Source: Allomyces macrogynus ATCC 38327
Taxonomy: Eukaryota; Blastocladiomycota; Blastocladiomycetes; Blastocladiales; Blastocladiaceae
NCBI GenBank assembly: GCA_000151295.1
Contig: GG745328.1
Coordinates: 1,053,585-1,117,584, forward strand
DNA length: 64,000 bases
Reading direction: 5' to 3'
Shown: piece after piece, positions 9,623 through 20,019 of the stretch
How the letters are laid out: each line of letters starts with the position of its first letter
Position numbering within the stretch: the first letter of the stretch is position 1
The notes under the pieces: generated by a model
What the model was told of the DNA's origin: nothing
Seen by the model: the letters and a program-made list of their open reading frames with translations, nothing else
Database searches by the model: none
Made by a program: the position numbers and the translations under genes

Positions 9623-10452
9623 AGACAGTCGCTGAAATGGCGCTGACGGCCGACGTGCTGTACGGCAAGCTGCCGATGCGTGTGACGGCGCGCATCCAGG
9701 AGGGTATTCGCGCGATTCTCAACGAGACGCCGCACTGGGGCGCCTGGTTCCAGCGACTGCGCGTCTCGGTGCTCTCGCAGCTCGCCACGACACGGTGGAT
9801 ACACGGCGCCGTGGCCGCGTCGCTGCGCAAGGGGTACCACACGCGGCACACGGTGTTTTCCAAGATCCAGTCTCGCGGCGTGTCCAAGATTCTGCTGCGC
9901 GGCGAGTCCTACTCGGTGGCACCGACGGCGCGCAAGATTGCCGTCGAGGAGACGTGGAGCTCGGCAACGGGCCTGTTTCTCGACGCGTCGGTGCTGCTGC
10001 TCGACGGCGCGGGCAACACGCGCGAACACGTCACGTACTGCCACCGCAAGTCGCAGAACGGGTCGGTCGAGCACTCGGGCGACACGTTTGTGCGCGACCG
10101 CAACGAGGGCGTGCACAAGATGACGATTGACCTCGACAAGGTGCCCAAGAGCGTCATGCACTTGGCATTCTTCATGTCGGCGTGGGCCGGGGCCTCGCTC
10201 AAGGACATTGACGCGCCATATATTCGCATGACCGACGGCGCGCAGGAGCTGTGCACGTATACGTTTTCCGAGTCGGCGGTCGGCGAGCACAAGTCGGTGC
10301 TCATGGCGGTGCTGTCGCGGGAGGTGGGCAAGGGCGGTGCACGGAGCAAGTGGGTCATGCACGCGACGGGCGTGCATGGCAATGGGGACGTGTCGAGTGA
10401 TCGGCCGATGCGCGATACGGCGCGGCAGTGTGTGAAAAACGGACAGCAGTAG
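7496..10452 (+). CDS. E2 (UBC) - F-box - TerD fusion protein
   Basis: Two exons, 7496-7889 and 8009-10452, phase 1, intron 119 nt (donor GTACGT, acceptor CTCACAG); 945 residues. Residues about 30-165 resemble a ubiquitin-conjugating fold: MVIRFSDFYPARPPSVV, then GHLNVL where E2s have HPN, then DGLFPVCMDMLE with Cys125 in the place of the catalytic cysteine, then TGWSSAYTVRSILMQLQALL. Residues 318-362 form an F-box (LPIELLLQVLGHATLSMNDI, then TCRYLHWACQAADVWRGLVR). The centre holds an unassigned region (FTHWLPLYLSEAHFDRAL) and an 11-proline run at 659-669. Residues about 755-925 are TerD-like: GLFLDASVLLLDGAGN, NGSVEHSGD, IDLDKVPKSVMHLAFFMSAW, KWVMHATGVHGNG. E2s transfer ubiquitin, F-boxes bind Skp1, and TerD proteins act in bacterial tellurite/stress systems. 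The Cys is present but the changed HPN makes E2 activity uncertain. Domain calls are by eye. Confidence 0.75.
7926..7967. repeat. Intronic tandem repeat, 3 perfect copies of 14 bp
   Basis: The unit GCCGTCTCATTGGT is repeated at 7926, 7940 and 7954, wholly inside the intron of the fusion gene. Confidence 0.9.
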
Positions 10453-11789
10453 ATAAATCCATTTTGAGACAGTTCTTGGTTTACAATCGCACAACTCAGC
10501 TTGCAACATGCAACGGAGCGCATGTGCGCAGATGGCAGCAGCGCGATGTCCTGAGAGTCAACCGACGGCGGAGAATTGCCGTCGGCTGTTCTGGCCGTTA
10601 CATGTATTACTTAGAACATTGGTGCCCATTCATGCTCGGTAGAAGTATGAACGATAAACAGCACCACGGTTTCATGCTGAAACATATTCAACATCGTCCA
10701 CGCTCACGAGCATGGGCGCTACCGCCTTTCACACCGACATGTGATGTACCAACCGAAAGATCACCACGAGTTTCCATGAATCGTGCGGTCGTGGGCTCAC
10801 AAGCGGTCAAGCATCGAGTGGGCATGGTCGGAAACACGATAATGTTACATACAAGCAAAATGAGCAGAGAACAAAATATCGATGCTGCTGGTATGATTAC
10901 AGGGGGTCATATCAAACAAAATCAAAAATGAGGTCGGGGTCACTTAACTGCCGCAAAACAGCGCATTCTGCAGCATCTCAAGCGCAAGCAACCAATTCTG
11001 TCACCGCCCTCGACACGGCTCTTATCCTTACTCCAGCTTCACCACAAGCAATGACGACGACCTGGCAGCGCTGGTCTCCAGGCACGGCTCTCGGCACTTC
11101 AACGTCGATGGCGTTCAACCATGCCATGACCAATTCATAACTAATTTGATCCCAACATTGCTGCCGAGAGCTTGGTTGTGCTGTGCCCACGCACACGTCT
11201 GAAACAGTGGTCGCTCAGCGTGTCAGCACGCGTCACCCAGTTTGCAGTCTGACTTGCACATCAGACAAAAGGAACATCATGCATGATCATTGGAAAGCAT
11301 CACTGTTGTCCACTTTCGTCGCCCACAGAGCAAATAATACATCCAATCGACATTGCTCAGCCGGTCCCCAAGCTGCGAAGTCTGCATCACGCAACGTTCA
11401 GCTTCCGTGTCGCGAGCAGTTGAACAGCATCTAATCTGAGATCGCAATCCCCTCCATCTCCTGTTAACCAAAGCTCAATTGCCGTGCAGGGCGTGAATGT
11501 GACGATCTCAGTTGCAAAGTTGACCTGACGAGCTGGCATGTCGCTCTGCTTGCCTCGGTCACGTTCTGGCCCACCGCATGTTCTGGCCCACCACACGGTG
11601 CAGTGAGTCCCACTCTGTTCCCACTTAGTTACCGCTGCCACCTCTTCCAACGTTTCTTGCTGCAAGAAACCCGCTGCAATCCCGACAAGTCAGCCCACCG
11701 AAAAAAGTAGCGAGCAGGACGTCAAGCGAGAGCACAGCCAGCTGTCCTGCCCGAAGTCTGCCAGAATCACGACCAGTCTAAGCACCAAT
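10453..11789. other. Long, relatively AT-rich intergenic region
   Basis: About 1.3 kb with lower GC than its neighbours. Open frames exist (for example one running from 10428 to 10931 that overlaps the 3' end of the fusion gene) but none has a recognisable motif or coding-like composition. No tRNA was found. Confidence 0.5.
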
Positions 11790-13706
11790 ATGGCCGCATT
11801 ACATCAAGGGGATGCCGGCGCAATGGAACCGACGTCGACGACGCCTCTATCAATATGCGACCCCGAACCGTTCGTGGAGACGGCACGCAAGCTGCGCGCC
11901 ATCGTCAAGACGGCCGCGCCTCTTCCGATGCCTGTGCTGTTTGCTGCCATGCGGCGGTTTGAGATAAGTAATACGATGTGTGCTGATTGATGATGCGATT
12001 GCCGTTCTTGTCTGACCCGGGCTCGAATTTTACATTGCCGTACAGCAGGCGCTCGATCCGGCATTTGTCGTGACGGCGCCTTACCACGCCAAGGAACCCA
12101 TGCACATTTCCGTCCTCTTTTTGGTCATGGCCTTGCGTGAGGCCGTGCAGCACATTTCTTGCATCGGGTGGCCGCCTGACGCGCTCACACCATCGACTGT
12201 GGACCTCGGGCCCGCGGCACGCGCTGTCGTCACGAAACTGGCGTGCAAGACGTTTCCTCTCGTGCGTGGATGCTCTCGCGACTCGAAATGATCCGGTGGA
12301 TAAAGTTGTTTCTTACCGTAGCTGCCCTGATTTAGATCTGCCACCTCCTGTGCGAAACGCTTGGTCTGCCGCCGGCCGACGACACCGACGTGAACGCCAA
12401 TTGGGTCATTGGCGCTGTCGAAGAACCGGATATCGTCCCCGGCGCGTCCGGGTTCTGGTCTCCACCCTACGCCACGTCCGACAAGCGCCCGCGGCTTTTA
12501 CGCGAGACGATTCTCCTCGTCTCCGCCATGATCCAGCTAATCCCGGACCCGCGGCTGCACGTCGGCCCGATCTGGTCGAACTCCGTCTGCGCGCTCCCCG
12601 TTTCCACGGCGTACTTGACGGCCCTCGCCGTGACTCTCGCGCACCCGGCATCAACCCTCCCCGGTAAAGTACACCCGCTCTCGGCGTTTGTCCCCTGGGC
12701 CAAGTGGTACATGTCGCTGCCCGACACCCACGCGCCCAATGCGCGATTCGTACTCAACGCCCTCGCGCGTGTTCTCGTGGTATTGCCACGACACCCGGAC
12801 CATCCATGGACCCCGCGCGACGCGATCGCTCTCGGTGCAGCTCTCACCAGGTCCGCGACTTGGATCCACGCGCTCGTGCAAGTTCCTGCCGATTCGACCT
12901 CCGCCGCCGCGGCGCTCGACGAGGAGCGAGACGTTCTCGCGCCAATGCTTGCTGTCGCGCAGTGCGCCGCCGCGCTCGGCACGCTGACATTCACACCCAC
13001 GTCACCACCGCCACCGCCAATTCTCACGTCTCTCCTGGACGCGATCACGCTACTCGCGTCGGTCCCGCACGTTACCGCCTCGATCGCGCACGACGACCAT
13101 ACGGCGCTCCGCGTTTTGCGCGCTCTGTCATTGACCTCGGCGCTGGATTCACCACCGCACGCGGCGCTCGATCGCGCCATGGCCACGTTGACGACCACAT
13201 CGATCCCGTCGATCGCCGTGAATGACCGTGCCGTGCTCACCGACATGGCGCACATACCCGAAGGTCGGCCCACGACACGCGCGCATGCTGCGTGGTTTGC
13301 CGTACTTCTCGCGCACTGGGACGACCCGACGACGGGGCTGGATGCGGTGGAGGGTGAAACATGGAATGGGATTGCCGAGTTTGCGGCCGCAGTTGAGGCG
13401 GCCGAGTGGGATGGAGATGGGTGGAAAATGGCGATTGCGCGCGCGTTGTTAGTCCCGCTCGCAGGGGCCAGGACGCAGGTGGGGGTCGCGCGGTGGGTAA
13501 GATCGGTGGTGAAGATGATGGCGGGGGCGACGAGGAGGGGGGTGGTGGTGGCGGTGGCCAAGACGCTGAGGGAAGCGGCGCGCGCGCGGCCGGCATCGGT
13601 GGGGGTGATGGTGAGGGAGGTCGTGCAGGTGATGCGGAGTAGGGGCACGGGACAGGCTGGGGTCGATCCGGGCAAGTGGCAAATGGTGCTGGATGTGTTG
13701 TCATAG
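11790..13706 (+). CDS. Hypothetical alpha-helical protein, three exons
   Basis: Exons: about 11790-11963, then 12046-12261, then 12336-13706. The second intron is clean (donor GTGCGT, acceptor TTTAG, phase 0, 74 nt). The first is not: after the FAAMRRFE codons the only plausible cut has ATAAGT rather than GTAAGT, and the nearby GTAATA at 11969 does not keep phase with the acceptor at 12045, so this junction is unresolved. The product is about 585 residues, rich in Ala, Val, Leu and Thr, strongly helical (for example RETILLVSAMIQLIPDPRLH, FVLNALARVLVVLPRHPDHP), with no signal peptide and a basic, Arg-rich C-terminal quarter. It could be a HEAT/ARM-like solenoid, but no repeat consensus is clear. 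Function unknown. Confidence 0.55.
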
Positions 13707-14053
13707 CGGGGCGAGACGAATCGGACGTGCGTGTATGAGCTTTGGGGCCCGATGAAGGTTTGCTTCTTGAGTGGGCGACAGCAGTGAGGGGGATGCGAGT
13801 CGCGACGACAGGGGAAGAGCATTGCTCAGACGCTCAGAGCAACGTGGAGGAGTGTCGCTAGCGACTGGGCCAGCAAGAGGTGAAAAAAAACAGGCGAAAC
13901 TAAAATATTCGGCGCCTGGGCTACATAGGTACAACAAAGCTTGGACAGAAAAGAACACAAAGTGGCCGGCTCCCGTTCAGCTGGACGAGGAGAGAGCGGG
14001 GAAAATAGAGGGTGGTGGCGAGGACATTCGTTAAGATCGACCCGCTGGTCCCT
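13707..14053. other. Convergent intergenic region
   Basis: 3' regions of the helical protein gene and of PPME1 face each other here. No gene seen. Confidence 0.5.
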
Positions 14054-16084
14054 TCATGGGTGCCGCGGGACCTTGTGCGCGGGCAGGATCAGGCGCGCGT
14101 TGCGTGCCGTAAACTGGGTCAGCACACGCGCCGTGGCCTCGGGCGCGTCCTCGTGCAGGCAGTGGCCCACACCGCCGCCCATGACGTGCAGCTGGAACCG
14201 GCCTTGCATTTGCGCAATCGTGAGCGTCTTGTCGAGCCGGTCGGTTCCGGCAACAATCAGGATCTTGGCGCACGGCGCGTGCAGGAACGTGTCGGACAGG
14301 TTGGCGAACCAGTCTGTGCGCGAAAAGAGTGAGTCATGGAATACGAGGAAGAGAATAGGGACACAAATGCGCACCTTGCCAGTACGGCTCGGTCGCGGCC
14401 AAGTCGGCGATCCAGACAATCGGCGAATTTGGGTCGTCCGGGTCCCGCGGCCGCAACTGCGACTGCACGGCGAGCCGCGCCGACTGCACGTTCGACGTTT
14501 GGTGGTTTTGAACCCTATGCATGTTGCCAGCGAGTCAACTGTTTGAATCTCTACGATCAAGAGGTTTACGGCAACGTACGCCCACCGCACCGCGTCGGCG
14601 ACCTTGGCAAACTCGCTGGGTCGTGCCATGATCAGTGCTTGCATCCCACCACCCTCCATGGCCTCCAATGCTGTCCCTTCCACGACATCCAGGACCGCGA
14701 GCCCCAACACCCGTCCACCACGCGGCCAGGCACCGATCGCGGGCGCGTGTGTCGCCAAATGCGCCGCGACGGCCCCACCAAGACTGTGCCCGACAATCAC
14801 AAAGTCGCGCGGACACGGCCTCTTGCGTTCTTCGTCAAATCGAGGCACGACCGCGTCTCCCGGAACAAACAGCGCCGCCCCCGCGTGCAAGTGCGGGTCG
14901 CGCTCCATTTCAAACAACTCGCGCAATACCGCAACCAAGTCGCCCGCGTACTGCGCGCGCGTGAGTGGTGCTGCCGGGTTACCAACGTGCGTTGCGCCGT
15001 GACCGCGCAAGTCGATCGCTATCGCGAGTACGTGTGCGGTAGACGGTTCAGTCGAGGGCGCTGCCGTGTACGGCACGGGCGGCTCGCGCACGAGCGTTTG
15101 GGCACACAACGTCCATGCGAGCCCCGTATGGCCGGCGCCGTGGATCAAGACGTAGACGGTTTCCGGGTCCGGCAGTGTCGCGAGCGACAGCGGCGCAACA
15201 CCAGCCTCCGAATCGGCATCGTCCATATCGCCCTCTTGCTGCTGCTGCTGCTGCGCCCTCGCGGCGGCGCGGAGCGCCGGCGAGACCGTCCAGTAGACGC
15301 GGAACGACGACCTCGGTGCGTCCGGCTCCGGCACGTCCTCTGGCGCGGCCGATCCTGGCGGGATCAGCGGCAACGGATTTGCGACGGTCACGTCCTCGAC
15401 CCCGTCCCACATCTCGGTCCACGGCAGCGGCGAGTATTCTGGCCCACGAATCGACGTGCGCAGGTACGATGCCCACGGGTCGGCGGCGATGCGCGTTTCT
15501 GGCGGTTCCGTCGGGAACGCGTCGGCACTCTCGTCCTCGTCCATATCGTCCTCGTCCTCTTCGGCAAACGACGGCAGCGACCCGAGCCCGCGCACAAGAC
15601 TGCTGGCGCGGTGCAGCGGTGGAGCACTGGTATCGATTTTCTCGCCGCGCGAGTCGGTCAGCGGCAGTTCGGGGCGCTGGTAGTCGTCGTCGTCGTCGTC
15701 ATCGTCACCGTCATCATCATCATCATTATCATCATCCTCGTAATCGTCCTCGTCCTCGACATCCGCGTCACGATCGGCACCAGAGCCGTTATCGTTCAGC
15801 TCGGCGTGCAAGTGCAGCGGCGGCCGGCCTGGTGGCAAACGCGCGGCGCCGCCGTTGGTGCGAGTCGGTGGGTGCGGCACGGCGAATCGTGGCGCTGCAA
15901 CGTCGTGATCGGCCGCGTCGTCGTCGTGATCATGCTCGTCGTCGCGCTCGTCGTCGTTGCTGCTGCTGCTCGAGTCGTCGGAGGTGAACGTGACCTCGTT
16001 GGCGAGCCGGCTCCGGCGCACGGGCGCGGCACCCGCAGCAGCACCGGCACGCGCGCGCGGGAGACCCGTTGACGGCAGGGCCAT
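14054..16084 (-). CDS. PPME1: Protein phosphatase methylesterase 1 with long acidic N-terminus
   Basis: Three exons: 16084-14580, 14514-14375, 14313-14054, with introns of 65 and 61 nt (donors GTACGT and GTGCGC); 634 residues. PPME1/Ppe1 is the alpha/beta hydrolase that removes the methyl ester from the C-terminal Leu of the PP2A catalytic subunit. The oxyanion loop YVLIHGAGHTGLAW, IAIDLRGHGAT, the nucleophile elbow GHSLGG (Ser near residue 433), VLDVVEGTALEAM (acid residue) and GHCLHEDAP (His) are all present. The short middle exon encodes NHQTSNVQSARLAVQSQL and ends in ATEPYWQ, joining to DWFANLSDTFLHAP, which matches the family order and confirms both introns. Family members are usually near 400 residues. 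The extra roughly 290 N-terminal residues are acidic, with Asp/Ser runs around 40-60 and 105-140 and a short polyQ, probably disordered. Confidence 0.92.
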   Translation of the reverse strand: MALPSTGLPRARAGAAAGAAPVRRSRLANEVTFTSDDSSSSSNDDERDDEHDHDDDAADHDVAAPRFAVPHPPTRTNGGAARLPPGRPPLHLHAELNDNGSGADRDADVEDEDDYEDDDNDDDDDGDDDDDDDDYQRPELPLTDSRGEKIDTSAPPLHRASSLVRGLGSLPSFAEEDEDDMDEDESADAFPTEPPETRIAADPWASYLRTSIRGPEYSPLPWTEMWDGVEDVTVANPLPLIPPGSAAPEDVPEPDAPRSSFRVYWTVSPALRAAARAQQQQQQEGDMDDADSEAGVAPLSLATLPDPETVYVLIHGAGHTGLAWTLCAQTLVREPPVPYTAAPSTEPSTAHVLAIAIDLRGHGATHVGNPAAPLTRAQYAGDLVAVLRELFEMERDPHLHAGAALFVPGDAVVPRFDEERKRPCPRDFVIVGHSLGGAVAAHLATHAPAIGAWPRGGRVLGLAVLDVVEGTALEAMEGGGMQALIMARPSEFAKVADAVRWAYVAVNLLIVEIQTVDSLATCIGFKTTKRRTCSRRGSPCSRSCGRGTRTTQIRRLSGSPTWPRPSRTGKVRICVPILFLVFHDSLFSRTDWFANLSDTFLHAPCAKILIVAGTDRLDKTLTIAQMQGRFQLHVMGGGVGHCLHEDAPEATARVLTQFTARNARLILPAHKVPRHP

Positions 16085-16649
16085 GGCGTGCGGAGGGTGG
16101 GACGGGACTGGGCGGGGCTCGACCTTGTCGACGCGGACAGGAGAGTAGGAAGGCGAACGGGAGGAAGGCGGGCGAGCGGGCGGGCGGGCAGGCGTGAAAG
16201 CGGGCCTGATTGATCACACAGAGCAGACTTGTTGAGGCGTGTCCGACGGTGTCGGCGGCGGCGGCGGCGGCGGCGGCGGCGTGGTGGTTATCGAGAAGGT
16301 CTGGTCAGTGTCGACTGTGGAGCCGAAGTGGTGGTGGATTGTGCGGCTTGGTGCCGAGCCGGCGCAGGGTGTATGCCGCCTTGCGCGAGCGAGCGGTGCA
16401 CGGGATGCAACAGGGGCCCATGTCACACGCAGAAGCGTCTGCCGCTTGACAAATGGCCCCTCGATCACGCTGCACGATGCTCCACGTCACCCTTCCCAGC
16501 ACCGTGTTTCAGGGCGTTTCAGGACGCCAGGTCGGTCGCACATCTACTCGACAGCCGCTGGCGCAACGTCCTCGACCAACCTCAGCAACGACACCGGCAA
16601 CGCACTTGCCGCACTCGCTTGATCGTCGTGCTGCACCACTGATTCGTTC
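16085..16649. other. Divergent intergenic region, PPME1 / ATG12
   Basis: Shared 5' region of PPME1 (leftward) and ATG12 (rightward). Contains a GGC triplet run at about 16253-16281. No gene seen. Confidence 0.5.
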
Positions 16650-17071
16650 ATGAGCGCGCCATCAACTCCACCCAGCACGTCCCCCGCGCCGCCACCACCA
16701 GCAGGTGCCGCGGCGGCCAAGGGTACGCGTTCGCGCTGCTGCCAAACATCTTCAACAACAATCTCTGACCATCGAGCCCAAACATCCATCCAGTCGTCTT
16801 ACGCTTCCACGCCATCGGCGACGCGCCCATTTTACGACGACCTGTGTTCCGCGTCTCGGCCAGCCAGAAATTCGCTGCGGTCGCTGCGTTCCTCAGGCGC
16901 GAGCTGGGTCTCGCTCCCGACGCATCGCTGTTCCTGTATGTGAACCAGGCGTTTGCGCCGGCGCCCGACGAGATCATGCACAACCTGGACCGCTGCTTTG
17001 CCGACGCGCAGGACGCAAGCGGGACACGAGCTCTGCGCGTGCACTACTGCACGACGGCGGCGTGGGGGTGA
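16650..17071 (+). CDS. ATG12: Ubiquitin-like autophagy protein ATG12
   Basis: Two exons, 16650-16722 and 16794-17071, phase 1 across a 71-nt intron (donor GTACGC, acceptor ATCCAG); 116 residues. ATG12 is conjugated to Atg5 and, with Atg16, promotes Atg8 lipidation during autophagosome formation. Exon 1 gives a Pro/Ala/Ser-rich leader. The splice creates KVVLRFHAIGDAPILRRPVF, then FRVSASQKFAAVAAFLRREL, SLFLYVNQAFAPAPDEI and LDRCFADAQD, and the protein ends LRVHYCTTAAWG. The terminal Gly exposed without processing is the ATG12 hallmark, as is the FLYVNQAFAP block. Length is close to the shorter animal and plant forms. Confidence 0.95.
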
Positions 17072-17764
17072 GTTGGCGAGGAGGTAGATGGAACAAGATG
17101 AGGCAGTTTTGGATCACCGCTGGGTTCGGTTGGTTCTGGTTTGACGGCGGACGGAGCGAACCGCGTTCATTACAGGCACGGCAAGTCGAGGACACGCCGA
17201 CCCGTCGTTGTTTCGTGTCACCGCGTTGTTTCGTGTCACCGCGTGGATGAAACGGCCTTTGTCTGGATGCAGCGGACAGGGGCGTCTGCGGGCGGCACAG
17301 TCGTTCGTGCGCGCGGTTTCGTGCGGTACCCTCCACAGCGCCGAACCTGGTTCGGGCGGTGCAAAGGCGCAACGACGCGTCTCCCACGTGTCTCCCGCCA
17401 CGTTCCTCTGCACCACCACCACTGCCGGCCGTGGCCCTCGCGCGGCCTGCCGCTCTCTCTCTCTCTCTCCCGGCACCAACAACGTCTACCGTCCATCATT
17501 CGATAGACGAGCTGCATTCCATGACCTTGGTCGACACCCGCTGATCCACGACTTCACGCAAACACACCCCCCCGTTTCTCCCAAGCTCCCACTTTGCGCT
17601 TATTTGACCTGACGGTCGTCCCGCCTTCATGCCGCCCACCTCTTCCCGCCATTCGTCGGGGTACCTCGGTAAACTCGGGCCTCTTTACTCGTCTACATGG
17701 CCGCGAGGCACCCTGTGCCGAGGCAGCGCATTTCCATCCGCGCTGTCAAGTCGCTGACCACTGT
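17072..17764. other. Intergenic region between ATG12 and the CFAP210-like gene
   Basis: Contains a CT-dinucleotide run at about 17455-17470 and an 18-bp duplication. Frames are open in places but without recognisable content; part may be 5' leader of the next gene. Confidence 0.5.
17206..17241. repeat. Tandem repeat, 2 perfect copies of 18 bp
   Basis: The unit CGTTGTTTCGTGTCACCG occurs at 17206-17223 and 17224-17241. Confidence 0.9.
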
Positions 17765-20019
17765 ATGCTCCACCCTTCAGGCAGTACAGCCAGCAGTCGC
17801 GCGCGCCAAGTGTACGCCTTCTCGCCTATGGCCGTCTTTGACCGTCTCGCCGCGTAACTCACCCAATCTCGCTCTGCTAGCCCCTCGCACGCCGAACTCC
17901 GCGCGCGCGACCGAGCGCACGCCGCAGCCGTCGCCGAGTACCTTGCCGCTGAAGATCGTGCCGCGCGGTCATGGAACGCGCCGCCCTCGCCGACGCCCAC
18001 ATCCTCGTCGAGTGTCGGCGGACGGCCCACGGTCGTTTTACCCGCAACCACCGTCGCGCGCGTCGCGCGCACGGCCATCGTGAAAACCGGCGCACAGAAC
18101 AGTACCGCGTCGGCCGCACTCGCCCGATCCGGTCCATCCACATCCACCGCGGCCGAGACTGGGCTCGCGGTCGCCGGTGGATCCGTCGCACTCGCGTCGC
18201 TGTACCATACGGACCCGCCGACAGCTGACGAAGCGGCGGACGATGAGCGTGCACGGCAGGAAGAGGCGCGTGTCTCGGCTCCACCTCCCCGCGCTCCCCT
18301 GCCTCGGTGTCGACCGTTTCTGACGCGCCCCACTCTGAACCCGTGTAGCGTCTCCGCCTACACCAAAAATCGCGCGCCTGGGTGGCCACATGGAACGGGA
18401 CCCTGCTCGGGCAACGCCAAGCGTCGCTCGCCGCCCGCGCGCACCGACTCGCCGCCGAAGAATCGCAGCGACAGGCGGCCGACGCCGCATGGGCCGCCGA
18501 AGAGCAAGCGCGGCGCGATGCTGCGTTACACCGTGCGCGCGCCCTCCAGGCGGTCGCGACCGAACCCGCGCGTGAACGCGCGTCGGCGCAGTTACTCGCG
18601 GCGGTTCTCGACGAGCGCGAGCGGCAGATCGCCTACAAGAAGGAAGTGACCGCATTGCGCGCGAAACGCGATGCCGAGGATCCGGCGGGCGCGGTGTTGC
18701 CGTTACCGAGTACGCGCAATGCGCCGGTGACTGGGGATAAGAAGGCGACGGCACGGCAGACAGCGCAGTGGTTGCAGGAAAAACGCGCGGCCGTGGAGCG
18801 GGACCGCGAGGCTACGCGCGCCGCGGAGGTAAGGGACCGGCAACTCGTGCAGGAGCAAGTCGAAGGCGAGACGCGCGCGCGTGAAGCGGAGCGACGCGCT
18901 GCGATTGCTGCCCAGCGTGCCGCGCTCGATGCGCAGGTGGCTGAGCGCAAGAAGGTGGAGGCCGAGTTGGCGGATGCGGCGCGGGATCGCGACAAGGATT
19001 TGCACATGTGGCGGCAGCACAAGAGTTACCTCGGGTCCAGGATTCACCAGGTCGAGACGAACCGGCGGGCTGCGCGGGCCGCGGTAGCGAAGACGCTCGG
19101 TGTGCAGTGTTCGGAGCGGGATAAACAGGCCGAGGAGGTCTGGGAAGCGGCCGAGCGACGCGCACAGGAGATGCGCGAGGCCGAGGAAGTGGCCAAGGTC
19201 GCGCGCGAGGCCAAGGTCAAGATGGAGCGCAAGGATGAGCTGCAGGCGTTCTTTGAGGCCCATGTACGTTGTCGTTGGTTCAGGCGAAAGCGCATCCTCA
19301 GCTTCGATGCGAGACTGACGGTTCATTATTCGATGATCCAGAACCGGCAACAAGAAATTGCGAGACAAGAACGGCTCGCCGCCAAGGCCGAAGAGCGCCG
19401 CGTCATGCTCGCCGATGCCGAGGCTGCTCGTGCTGCTAAAGTACGCGAAGAGCAGGCGCGGCGCGACGCGCGCGCATCTCTCGCATCAACGCACCGCGTC
19501 CAGCGCGGGCAGCGCGCAACACACGCCGTCGAGGAACGAGCGACCACGCGCAGGGAAGTGCGCGAGTCGGTGCCCAACCCGGTTCAGACGCTGCGCGACT
19601 CGCAGATCTTCAACTTGATCGAGAGCTACTACGCCAAGCAGTTGCCGCCTGACCCACCCGCAGGGCTCACGGCCCTCGAGGTCGAGGATCTCGGCGCGGC
19701 AACGCCGACAGGTGGACGGTCGCGGCCTGGGTCGGGCGACGTCAAGGCCGGGCGACGGTCGGTGGTACCGCGACCCGCGTCAGGGTCGGTGCCAGCGTCA
19801 CGCACTACGTCGCGGCCAGCGTCATCGGACGTAACCAAGGCGCGCGCGCTCGGGTCGGCGATTGGCACGCGGTCGGGCATGGGGCCGGCCGCCGTGCGCG
19901 GACGACGGGCTTCGGTCGCGGCCCTGCCGCCACCTGCTGAGGACGTGAATGGGGAGGCGCAGGCGCAAAGGCGGGGTGGGGTGGGCGAAGCTGGACCTGC
20001 GATCTCAGCGGCGCCTTGA
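17765..20019 (+). CDS. CFAP210: CFAP210 (CCDC173)-like axonemal coiled-coil protein
   Basis: Four exons: 17765-17811, 17881-18271, 18349-19263, 19342-20019; 676 residues. Introns 1 and 3 have good donors (GTACGC, GTACGT). Intron 2 uses GTCTCG, which is weak, but only that cut keeps phase with the single acceptor at 18348. CFAP210 is a microtubule inner protein of ciliary doublets. Across the second junction the sequence reads EEARRLRLHQKSRAWVATWN then GTLLGQRQASLAAR, matching the K-W-NTL-GQR-KLEA block I remember from the family; further on RARALQAVA and LLAAVLDERERQIAYKK match its LH-ALLLTEVLKER-AQIE-KK block. Nearly the whole middle is charged coiled coil (about residues 130-540). The last roughly 100 residues are Ser/Pro/Arg-rich and probably a lineage extension. 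An alternative for intron 1 (donor at 17854) would be only 27 nt and is less likely. Confidence 0.65.

Noticed and set aside
10428..10931. 167-codon frame overlapping the 3' end of the E2-F-box-TerD gene
   Set aside because: Starts inside the upstream gene in another frame, enters AT-rich DNA and shows no conserved content.
15115..15987. Long rightward frames antisense to PPME1, rich in Arg/His
   Set aside because: Frames opposite GC-rich coding DNA stay open by chance; the leftward strand encodes a clear methylesterase.
17854..17880. A 27-nt GT-AG intron in the CFAP210-like gene
   Set aside because: Far shorter than every other intron in the window; a 69-nt intron ending at the same acceptor with a GTACGC donor at 17812 keeps the same phase.
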